A stretch of DNA of 44,585 bases. Origin: Salinivirgaceae bacterium (GTDB lineage: Bacteria; Bacteroidota; Bacteroidia; Bacteroidales; SZUA-534). This document shows, piece after piece, positions 16,675-24,038 of this stretch; the first letter of the stretch is position 1; each line of letters starts with the position of its first letter. Location of the stretch: the NCBI GenBank assembly GCA_027858735.1, contig JAQICC010000157.1, positions 1 to 44,585 of the forward strand, written 5' to 3'. The notes beneath the pieces were generated by a model. The model was not told the DNA's origin. It saw only the letters and a list, made by a program, of their open reading frames with translations, and did no database searches. Both the position numbers and the translations under genes were made by a program.

Positions 16675-19600
16675 ATGCTTAACGCAATTATAAAATACGC
16701 ACTGAATAACCGAATATTAGTTTTGGTTTGCTCAGTATTATTAATGGCTGCAGGAACCTACACTACCTTTCAAATGGAGATTGATGTTTTTCCTGACCTA
16801 ACAGCTCCTACGGTTGTAATTATGACAGAGGCTGAAGGTATGGCTCCTGAAGAAGTGGAAAAACTTGTTACGTTTCCCATTGAAACTGCGGTTAATGGCG
16901 CAACGGGTATTCGTCGTGTCCGTTCATCATCGGCAATGGGATTCAGCATTGTTTGGGCCGAATTTGAATGGGGCACGGATATTTACAATGCCCGCCAAAT
17001 TGTTAGCGAAAAACTAATTACCATAAAAGACCAATTACCCGAAGGCTCTGGCAGCCCAACATTGGCACCACAATCGAGCCTAATGGGCGAAATACAGGTG
17101 GTAGCATTAACTGCCGACAGTACCGACATGATGACCTTACGAACACTCGCTGATTGGGATGTTCGTACCCGACTGCTTGCTACAGGTGGCATTGCTCAGG
17201 TGGCTGTATTTGGAGGTGAGTTCAAACAGTATCAAATTCTTATTGACCCCCTAAAAATGCATCATTACAAGGTGGGTTTGAATGAATTAACCCAAGCTGT
17301 TTCAAACATGAACCACAACGTTCCCGGCGGATATATTGACCAGTACAACAACAACTATATTATTCGAGGAATGGCACGCACTACTGATGTAAACGAAATG
17401 GGCAATACGCTTATTAAGTTTGCTCAAAACAGCCCCATTCGACTGAAAGATGTTGCTGAAATAAAAATAGGCTCAGCTCCGAAGCTAGGTGAAGGTTCAT
17501 ATGGCGGCAAAAACTCGGTAATATTAACTATAACAAAGCAACCCAATATAAATACGCTAGAGCTCACCAAAAAAATTGAAGAAAACCTTGCTACAATTCG
17601 AAAAACATTACCTCCCGATGTTGAAATCCATACGGATATTTTTAATCAAGCCGATTTTATAGAACGCTCGGTAAATAACGTTGCCAGAGCATTGCTTGAG
17701 GGCGGATTTTTTGTAATGATTATTCTGTTTTTATTCTTAATGAACTACCGCACCACCCTCATATCATTATTAGCTATTCCGCTTTCAATGATGGTAGCAA
17801 TTATTATTATTCAGATGCTCGGTTTTACCATTAACACCATGAGTCTGGGAGGAATGGCCATTGCCATAGGCTCGCTGGTTGACGATGCCATTATTGATGT
17901 AGAAAATGTATATAAACGCCTGCGCGAGAATGTGCAATTAGATAAAAAAGATAGAAAACCCACTCTAACAATAGTGTATGATGCCTCTGTTGAAATTCGA
18001 GCATCCATTTTAAATGCAACCCTAATAATAATGGTAGCCTTTATTCCGCTATTTTTCCTTAGCGGGATGGAGGGCCGCATGTTGAAGCCTCTGGGCATAA
18101 CATACATTATTTCATTATTTGCATCGTTAATAGTGGCACTTACTGTCACACCCGTTCTTAGCTCATTGCTATTAACAAACGAAAAACGATTAACCCGATT
18201 TCAAAAAGGCAGTTGGGTTGAACGAAAACTTAAAAAGGTGTATCACAAGCTGCTTGAAAAGGTAATTCATCATCCTAGAATTATCATTATATCTGCTTCA
18301 GTTTTATTTCTGGCTTCTGTTGGTTTAATAACCTTGCAAGGAAGAAGTTTTTTACCCGATTTTAATGAAGGAACCTTAACTATTTCAACCTCGGCCATGC
18401 CAGGAATTTCATTGGAAGAGAGTAACAAATTGGGTGCCGAAGCGGAAAACCTATTATTGTCGATTCCTGAAATTGAAATAGTTGAGCGCCGAACCGGCCG
18501 TGCTGAACTTTCCGAACATTCATTTGGTTCCAACGTATCGGAAATTGATGTACCCTATACCTTGACAGACCGTTCTCCCGAAGAGTTTCTGGCTGATGTT
18601 CGTTCAAAACTGGGTTCAATAAATGGAATTGCCTATGAAGTAGGACAACCCATTAGCCACCGCATTAATAAAATGTTATCGGGTTCCAAAGCCAGTATTG
18701 CTATAAAACTGTTCGGAACCCATTTGGGCGAAATGTATCAGTCTGCCAATGAAATTAAATCAGCTATTCAGAATATTGAAGGCCTGGTTGATTTAAATGT
18801 GGAGCAGCAAGTAAGCATTCCGCAGATACAAATTAAACCCAAGCGTGAAATGCTAGCCCGATACGGAATTACCATGAACCAATATTTAGAGTTCATAAAC
18901 GTAGCTTTTAATGGAAAAACAGTGAGCGAAGTGTTTGAAGGCGAAAAATCATTCGATTTAGTTGTTCGCTTTGCCGATGAATATCGAAATACTATAAGTT
19001 CAATTAGCGACGCTTTAATTACTACCCAATCAGGTCAGAAAATACCCTTATCGTTCGTTGCTGAAATTCAATCGGCGAAAGGACCCAATACCATCAATCG
19101 CGAAAATGTACAACGTAAGCTGGTAATTTCGGCCAATGTTGCCGAGCGCGATTTACGTAATGTGGTAAACGATATTCGAGAAACCATTGATAAGGAAATT
19201 GACCTTCCTGAAGGATACCGTGTTGAATTTGGCGGTCAGTTTGAAAGTGAAGAAAAAGCCAGCAAAATTTTACTCTTTGCAAGTATTCTGGCCCTAATGG
19301 TAATTTATTTATTGTTATATCAAGAGTTTAAAGACCTAAAACTTACCAGCATTATTATGATTAATCTGCCCTTGGCGTTGATTGGTGGTGTAGTTGCCAT
19401 CTGGTTGACTTCTGGCGAACTCAACATTCCTGCAATTATTGGTTTTATTACGCTGTTTGGTATTGCAACAAGAAATGGCATATTATTAGTGTCAAGATAC
19501 ACTGCTCTTAAGGAACACGGCATGCCACTTGAAGATAGAGTTTTAATAGGTTCAGCCGATAGATTGATTCCCATTTTAATGACCGCCTTAACTGCTGCAT

Positions 19601-19776
19601 TAGCCTTAGTTCCGCTGGCTCTAAAAGGCGACATGCCGGGTAATGAAATTCAAAGCCCCATGGCAATAGTTATACTTGGTGGCTTGTTAAGCTCAACCTT
19701 ACTTAACGGATTTGTAATTCCTGTTGTGTATTTGGTTTTGAATAGAAAAGAAGAAAATTTAGAGCAATATAAATAG
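16675..19776 (+). CDS. CusA/CzcA-like heavy-metal RND efflux pump
   Basis: The product is a 1033-aa inner-membrane proton/metal antiporter with the usual two-fold layout: a membrane helix (about 10-30), a large periplasmic loop, helices 2-6, then a second loop and helices. The heavy-metal-efflux signature in helix 4 is present (AIGSLVDDAIIDVENVYKRL, about residues 397-416), with acidic residues for proton relay. Other family blocks are FNEGTLTISTSAMPGISLEE, MLSGSKASIAIKLFG and the C-terminal GIATRNGILLVSRY. Not all positions of the CusA methionine relay look conserved (GSNVSEIDV where CusA has a Met), so copper/silver specificity should not be assumed. It pairs with the adaptor before it and the TolC-like protein after it. 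Confidence 0.92.
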   Translation: MLNAIIKYALNNRILVLVCSVLLMAAGTYTTFQMEIDVFPDLTAPTVVIMTEAEGMAPEEVEKLVTFPIETAVNGATGIRRVRSSSAMGFSIVWAEFEWGTDIYNARQIVSEKLITIKDQLPEGSGSPTLAPQSSLMGEIQVVALTADSTDMMTLRTLADWDVRTRLLATGGIAQVAVFGGEFKQYQILIDPLKMHHYKVGLNELTQAVSNMNHNVPGGYIDQYNNNYIIRGMARTTDVNEMGNTLIKFAQNSPIRLKDVAEIKIGSAPKLGEGSYGGKNSVILTITKQPNINTLELTKKIEENLATIRKTLPPDVEIHTDIFNQADFIERSVNNVARALLEGGFFVMIILFLFLMNYRTTLISLLAIPLSMMVAIIIIQMLGFTINTMSLGGMAIAIGSLVDDAIIDVENVYKRLRENVQLDKKDRKPTLTIVYDASVEIRASILNATLIIMVAFIPLFFLSGMEGRMLKPLGITYIISLFASLIVALTVTPVLSSLLLTNEKRLTRFQKGSWVERKLKKVYHKLLEKVIHHPRIIIISASVLFLASVGLITLQGRSFLPDFNEGTLTISTSAMPGISLEESNKLGAEAENLLLSIPEIEIVERRTGRAELSEHSFGSNVSEIDVPYTLTDRSPEEFLADVRSKLGSINGIAYEVGQPISHRINKMLSGSKASIAIKLFGTHLGEMYQSANEIKSAIQNIEGLVDLNVEQQVSIPQIQIKPKREMLARYGITMNQYLEFINVAFNGKTVSEVFEGEKSFDLVVRFADEYRNTISSISDALITTQSGQKIPLSFVAEIQSAKGPNTINRENVQRKLVISANVAERDLRNVVNDIRETIDKEIDLPEGYRVEFGGQFESEEKASKILLFASILALMVIYLLLYQEFKDLKLTSIIMINLPLALIGGVVAIWLTSGELNIPAIIGFITLFGIATRNGILLVSRYTALKEHGMPLEDRVLIGSADRLIPILMTALTAALALVPLALKGDMPGNEIQSPMAIVILGGLLSSTLLNGFVIPVVYLVLNRKEENLEQYK

Positions 19777-19782
19777 AATTTA

Positions 19783-19918
19783 GAAGAAGCTATCTAAAAA
19801 GTCACGGTGTGAATGTATTTGCTTAATAGTTAACTATTAAAACACATATAATCAGTTAATTGAAAATTCACGCCGTGACTATTTATTAAATAATTAAGGC
19901 TTTTTAGACACGCTCTTC
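19783..19918. mobile_element. MITE-like inverted-repeat element flanked by TA
   Basis: This 136-bp element lies between the pump and the outer-membrane protein genes. Its ends are imperfect inverted repeats (left GAAGAAGCTATCTAAAAAG; right end, reversed, GAAGAGCGTGTCTAAAAAG). The dinucleotide TA lies directly outside both (19781-19782 and 19919-19920). Inside are a second pair of arms (GTCACGGTGTGAAT at 19801-19814 with its near-complement at 19866-19879) and a perfect 18-bp palindrome TTAATAGTTAACTATTAA at 19823-19840. TA duplication is typical of IS630/Tc1-mariner-type transposition, so an IS630-derived MITE is the likely identity. As RNA it would fold strongly and could tune expression of the outer-membrane gene. 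Confidence 0.65.
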
Positions 19919-19945
19919 TAAGCCCAAACTTCAAAAAATAAAACA

Positions 19946-21130
19946 ATGAAATATATAATTTTCACACTTACCGTTTTGACCTTGGTATTGACCAACGATC
20001 CATCAAACGCTCAATCATCGCTCACAAATTACCTAGATGCCGTAAAAATGAACAACAAGTCCTTACAATCGGCAAATAATTATACCGAAGCAGTTAAAAT
20101 GGCCGCAAAAACAGGGTTAACTCCTAATAATCCTGAATTTGAATTTGGCTATTTTCCAGGTAATACTGATGCCATTGGCACAAAACAAGTTCTTGGAATT
20201 TCGCAATCGCTCGATTTTCCGAGTACCTACATATACAAAAATAAAATATCGGGAAAAAGCCAACAAATTGCAGATTTAGAGTTGCAAAAAATACAGCAAC
20301 AAACCTTGCTTAATGCCTCCAAGGTATGGAGTTCTGTGGTTTATTTAAATAAACTAGCCAAAAACTACAGCAAAAGAACTGCCGACGCACTACAAATGGT
20401 AAGTTTTTATTTAAAAAAGCAAGAAAATGGAGATGCCACTCAGCTAGAAGTAAATAAAGCCAAGCTTTTTCTACTAAGTGTTCAAAATAAAAATCGTTTA
20501 AATCAAAGTTATTTAAAAAACAACAACGAGCTTTTAAAACAGTTTAATGGTGGTAGAGAATATACGGTAAACGACACTGTTTTTTATTCTGTCCCATTGA
20601 AAGAATGGTCTGCTATAAAAACCGAAATTGATAGCTTATTGCCTGAATTAAAACAATTCGTGATTGAAAACCAGATGGCTGAATTAAACCTCAAATTAAA
20701 TAAATCGGCATGGTTACCCAATCTTATGCTAGGCTATGAAAGCGAAGAAATTTTAGGCGATACATACAGCGGCTTAAAGGCTGGATTATCCATTCCATTA
20801 TGGGAAAATAAAAACACCATTAAAAAGGCAAAAGCCGATATCGTTTTCATTCAATCACAAGCTGAAAGCGCACAGATTGAATTGTATGGTGAATTTCATA
20901 GTTTATATATTGAGGCTGAAGCCTTGCAAAACAACTTAAAAGAATTTGAGGCAAATTTGAGTGATATGAATAATGAATATTTATTATCACGATCACTAGA
21001 ACTTGGTCAAATTTCGGCTATTGAGTATTTTATTGAACTCGATTATTTCTATAATATTATTGACGATCTGCTTGAACTTGAATCGCTATATCAATTAAGT
21101 TTGGTGGAATTATATAGGTATAAATTGTAA
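19946..21130 (+). CDS. TolC-family outer-membrane efflux protein (CusC-like)
   Basis: The product is a 394-aa protein, somewhat shorter than usual for TolC-family proteins (about 420-480 aa). It has a signal peptide ending SNAQ at about residue 23 and no lipobox. Long amphipathic helical segments fit the OEP fold (about 50-200 and 230-390). The strand-forming blocks are NPEFEFGYFPGNT and LPNLMLGYESEEILGDTYSGLKAGLSIPLW, the latter typical of the second repeat. It would form the outer-membrane channel of the tripartite pump with the adaptor at 14999 and the RND protein at 16675. A MITE-like element separates it from the pump gene. Confidence 0.85.
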   Translation: MKYIIFTLTVLTLVLTNDPSNAQSSLTNYLDAVKMNNKSLQSANNYTEAVKMAAKTGLTPNNPEFEFGYFPGNTDAIGTKQVLGISQSLDFPSTYIYKNKISGKSQQIADLELQKIQQQTLLNASKVWSSVVYLNKLAKNYSKRTADALQMVSFYLKKQENGDATQLEVNKAKLFLLSVQNKNRLNQSYLKNNNELLKQFNGGREYTVNDTVFYSVPLKEWSAIKTEIDSLLPELKQFVIENQMAELNLKLNKSAWLPNLMLGYESEEILGDTYSGLKAGLSIPLWENKNTIKKAKADIVFIQSQAESAQIELYGEFHSLYIEAEALQNNLKEFEANLSDMNNEYLLSRSLELGQISAIEYFIELDYFYNIIDDLLELESLYQLSLVELYRYKL

Positions 21131-21135
21131 GCCTT

Positions 21136-21189
21136 CAGTTTTCAGTTCTCAGCCTTCATCCATTTTTTTAGGCTGAGGACTGAAAACTG
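21136..21189. repeat. Intergenic palindromic repeat between convergent genes
   Basis: CAGTTTTCAGTTCTCAGCCT (21136-21155) pairs with 21170-21189 over 20 bp with one G-U wobble and a 14-nt loop. It fills the gap between the convergent TolC-like and nuclease genes, so it could end transcription both ways. It lacks a T-run after the stem but has seven Ts in the loop. The sequence belongs to the same repeat type as 16594-16644. Confidence 0.7.
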
Positions 21190-21190
21190 G

Positions 21191-22576
21191 CTACTGATCC
21201 AGATCCTCCACATAAATAACCTTTTCATAATTCTCTTTTCGCAAGCAGTTTTTTATTATCTGCTGAACTTCCCTATTGTCGTTATAACTTTTAATGCAGT
21301 CACCAAACTGCCCAATATCGCTTGTAAATTCAGTATTTATATAACCAAAGCCTGTATAATGTCCTTTTCTTACAGCAATAACTGCCTTTTCATCAACACT
21401 TCTACCCTTGTCTAATATATAAAAATCAGAAACCCGATACTCAAATGATTTAATAAGAGCCATGGCTCGTTCATTATAATCCTTCGCGCTCTCCTTACCA
21501 ATACAAGCCCCTTTGCATATGTCAATACCCTGATGAAAGCAAGCCCCATCGGTTTTGTATAAACCACTCAACTTTTGACATAATTGATACTTTTCCACCA
21601 TTTTGAAAAAGTAGTTTTTTCCTTCTGCGCTATTTGCAAAGGCAGCTATGGGCAATCCTGAATTTTTATTAACCGTACCCAAATTAAATACCACATAGCC
21701 ATTTGGGTCATAGCCCGAAAACAAACAGTAAGTAAACATCGATCTTCTTTGTGCTCTATTGTATATGGGTTTAAATTGTTTTATTTCCTCCGACTCTTTC
21801 AAAAGAGCAACCAATTCACTCCCTGTTAATTCAAAGGTGATTTCGTTAACCTTTTCTCGCATTTCAAGGGCTTTTCGTCCACCTGAATTTCTTAAATGTT
21901 GTGCAGTCCTCTTTTTTATATTTATGCTTTTTCCAATGTATATTAGGTTCTTGTGCTCATCATAAAAATAGTATACACCAATAGCTTCGGGTAACTTCGC
22001 TAAAATCTCCCTATGTAGTGATGAGTCAATGCCTTTTAATAGTTTATATTTTTCAGGATCAGCTGCTTCAGCAAAAGCCTCGTTTTTTGAAAGCAATAAT
22101 TCAAAAAGCTTAACCGTGGCAAGTGCATCACCTGCCGCACGGTGCCTGCCATTTATTTTAATATCTAAATCATCACAAATTTTTCCTAAACTATACGAGG
22201 CATGACCAGGCAAAAGTTTCCGGCTTAATCTTATAGTATCTAATATTTTTCGTTCATAGCCAAATCCCAAATTTTTAAACTCTTGCTTAACAAATCCATA
22301 ATCGAAATTTACATTATGGGCTACAAAAATGGTATCTTCGGTTATGTTCACAATCTGTTTTGCAACCTCGTAAAACTTAGGAGCACTGGCAACCATTTCG
22401 TTAGTTATCCCAGTTAAACCGGTAATATAGGGCGGAATGTACATCTCCGGATTTATCAATGTTTCAAACTCCTCAATAACCTTCTCACCATCGTGAACAA
22501 AAATGGCTATCTCAGTAATCTTCTCCGTTTTCGGACTCCCACCTGTGGTTTCAATATCTATTATAGCGTATCTCAA
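21191..22576 (-). CDS. DnaQ-like exonuclease fused to GIY-YIG nuclease domain
   Basis: The 461-aa product has an N-terminal DEDDh 3'-5' exonuclease (about 1-165) with Exo I IIDIETTGG (Asp7, Glu9), Exo II HNVNFDYGF and Exo III HRAAGDAL. A UvrC/Cho-like GIY-YIG domain follows (about 200-275, IGVYYFYDEHKNLIYIGKSI and later KRTAQHLRN). A C-terminal region (about 280-461) includes three Cys in DGACFHQGIDICKGACIG. This fusion is widespread in Bacteroidota and resembles proteins annotated as DNA polymerase III epsilon or exonuclease/Cho-like. A DNA repair role is likely but the substrate is unproven. The gene lies 34 bp after the nitroreductase gene and may be co-transcribed with it. Confidence 0.88.
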   Translation of the reverse strand: MRYAIIDIETTGGSPKTEKITEIAIFVHDGEKVIEEFETLINPEMYIPPYITGLTGITNEMVASAPKFYEVAKQIVNITEDTIFVAHNVNFDYGFVKQEFKNLGFGYERKILDTIRLSRKLLPGHASYSLGKICDDLDIKINGRHRAAGDALATVKLFELLLSKNEAFAEAADPEKYKLLKGIDSSLHREILAKLPEAIGVYYFYDEHKNLIYIGKSINIKKRTAQHLRNSGGRKALEMREKVNEITFELTGSELVALLKESEEIKQFKPIYNRAQRRSMFTYCLFSGYDPNGYVVFNLGTVNKNSGLPIAAFANSAEGKNYFFKMVEKYQLCQKLSGLYKTDGACFHQGIDICKGACIGKESAKDYNERAMALIKSFEYRVSDFYILDKGRSVDEKAVIAVRKGHYTGFGYINTEFTSDIGQFGDCIKSYNDNREVQQIIKNCLRKENYEKVIYVEDLDQ

Positions 22577-22610
22577 TTCGTTCTCTCTCCTTCAATCTAA
22601 TTCAATCCCC

Positions 22611-23147
22611 TTAAATCACATCCAATCTATTCTTATGAATCTTTTCAAACTTCAAATTCATATGAGTATAAGTCGGTTTTACCTCATCTTTATAACCAAT
22701 GGCAAGTACCGACAAAATCTCATGTTCATCGCCTAAATTTAAAACCTTTTTTAAATTTACGGTAGCCGATTTTCCATCAGCAGTTCCACGCAGTCTCATT
22801 TGAACCCAACAGCACCCTAATCCTAGATTCTCAGCCTCTAACATTATAAATGTCGACGCAATCGCAGCATCTTCAACCCAAACATCGTATTTCAATGAAT
22901 CAGCCACCACAATAATTGCCAATGGTGCTTTTGCTAATAATGCGGCACCATGCTCCTTCGCTTCTGACAGTTGCTGCAATATTTCAGCATCATCAACCAC
23001 AATAAACTCACATGGATAAACTCGTTTCCCGGATGGTGCCAACAAAGCTGCCTCTATTAGTTTCTCAATTTTATCACCTTCAATGGGTTTACTTGTATAC
23101 TTTCTTATGCTACGTCTGGTATAAATTATTTCTTCAAAATTAGCCAT
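22611..23147 (-). CDS. Nitroreductase-family flavoprotein
   Basis: The product is 178 aa from the ATG at 23147 (MANFEEIIYTRRSIRKY). A longer frame from 23225 adds a 26-residue stretch unlike the family, so the internal start is preferred. The N-terminal RRSIRKYTSKPI and LLAPSGKRVYPCEFIVVDD blocks are the FMN-binding signature. LGLGCCWVQMR and the C-terminal LAIGYKDEVKP complete the fold of a small, dimeric, FMN-dependent NAD(P)H oxidoreductase. The natural substrate (nitro compounds, quinones or others) cannot be read from the sequence. Confidence 0.9.
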   Translation of the reverse strand: MANFEEIIYTRRSIRKYTSKPIEGDKIEKLIEAALLAPSGKRVYPCEFIVVDDAEILQQLSEAKEHGAALLAKAPLAIIVVADSLKYDVWVEDAAIASTFIMLEAENLGLGCCWVQMRLRGTADGKSATVNLKKVLNLGDEHEILSVLAIGYKDEVKPTYTHMNLKFEKIHKNRLDVI

Positions 23148-23263
23148 GTCTATTTTTTTAATAAAAAAACAATTACAAATAGTAAAGATACATGTTGGAA
23201 TCTGCCATGCAAAAAAGTTATTCACAAAATGTAAAAACTCTTTTTAAAATATAGTTAAGCTTA

Positions 23264-23271
23264 TATCTTTG
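23264..23271 (+). promoter_or_regulatory. Promoter -7 box of the DUF4494 gene
   Basis: TATCTTTG is a full match to TAnnTTTG, 20 bp before the ATG at 23292. The sequence about 20 bp further up is T-rich without a clear TTTG. Confidence 0.55.
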
Positions 23272-23291
23272 GCAACCTAAAATTTATAGAT

Positions 23292-23843
23292 ATGAACACT
23301 TGGTTTGAATGCAAAGTAAAATATGAGAAATTGGGTCCCGATGGTAAAGATAAAATGGTGTCGGAACCCTATTTAATAGATGCAGTTTCGTTTACCGAGG
23401 CTGAAAGTAGAATACATAAAGAGTTAGAACCTTATATTTCTGGAGAGTTTTTTGTAGCAACCATTAAAATTGCAAACTACTCTGAGTTAATACCAAACGA
23501 AGAGGGTGATCGCTGGTTTAAATGCAAAGCTGCATTTATTAGCCTTGATGAAGAAAAAGGAATCGAAAAACGCTCCAATACATATGTTTTGGTACAAGCC
23601 AATAATGTAAAAGAGGCTTATGATAATTTAACCAAAGCCTACAGCGATTCAATTGCCGATTTTGAAATTCCAGCCATTCAAGAATCTCCATTAATGGATG
23701 TATTTAAATACGGATCTGATGATGATAAAATTCCGGATAATTTGACTCCATTAAGTGATTTTGATAGAGACGACAAAGAAAAGGAAAACTTAATGATTGA
23801 AGAAGATATTGAGGAAGGTATTGAGGAAGATACAGAAAAATAA
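23292..23843 (+). CDS. DUF4494 domain protein
   Basis: The product is a 183-aa soluble protein with no signal or membrane segment. The conserved DUF4494 core spans about residues 1-150 (WFECKVKYEKLGPDGKDKMV, AVSFTEAESRIHKELEPY, WFKCKAAFISLDEEKG). Two similar halves each begin with W-F-x-C-K, which suggests an internal duplication. The tail (about 155-183) is very acidic (EEDIEEGIEEDTEK). The family is confined largely to Bacteroidota and its function is unknown. The gene stands alone with its own promoter and terminator. Confidence 0.85.
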   Translation: MNTWFECKVKYEKLGPDGKDKMVSEPYLIDAVSFTEAESRIHKELEPYISGEFFVATIKIANYSELIPNEEGDRWFKCKAAFISLDEEKGIEKRSNTYVLVQANNVKEAYDNLTKAYSDSIADFEIPAIQESPLMDVFKYGSDDDKIPDNLTPLSDFDRDDKEKENLMIEEDIEEGIEEDTEK

Positions 23844-23867
23844 CTCTAACACAATAAAATTAAAATT

Positions 23868-23901
23868 AAAGCAGGTTTACTTATCGTTCACCTGCTTTTT
23901 T
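23868..23901 (+). terminator. Intrinsic terminator after the DUF4494 gene
   Basis: AAAGCAGGT (23868-23876) pairs with ACCTGCTTT (23890-23898), with a 13-nt loop, and the stem runs into a T-tract ending at 23901. Confidence 0.85.
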
Positions 23902-24038
23902 ATTATATTCATCACAGTTTGTTCAATTTTGAATTTATGAAAGCAACCTAATTATTGACAAAATCATCTACTTATCGTCCGAAAAAATTGTAAATTGCAG
24001 ATTGCATTTGAATATTTAAAGTATTAAACCCAAGAGAT

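Noticed and set aside
23148-23225. 26-residue N-terminal extension of the nitroreductase
   Set aside because: The family signature begins just after the internal ATG at 23147, and the extension is unlike the family.
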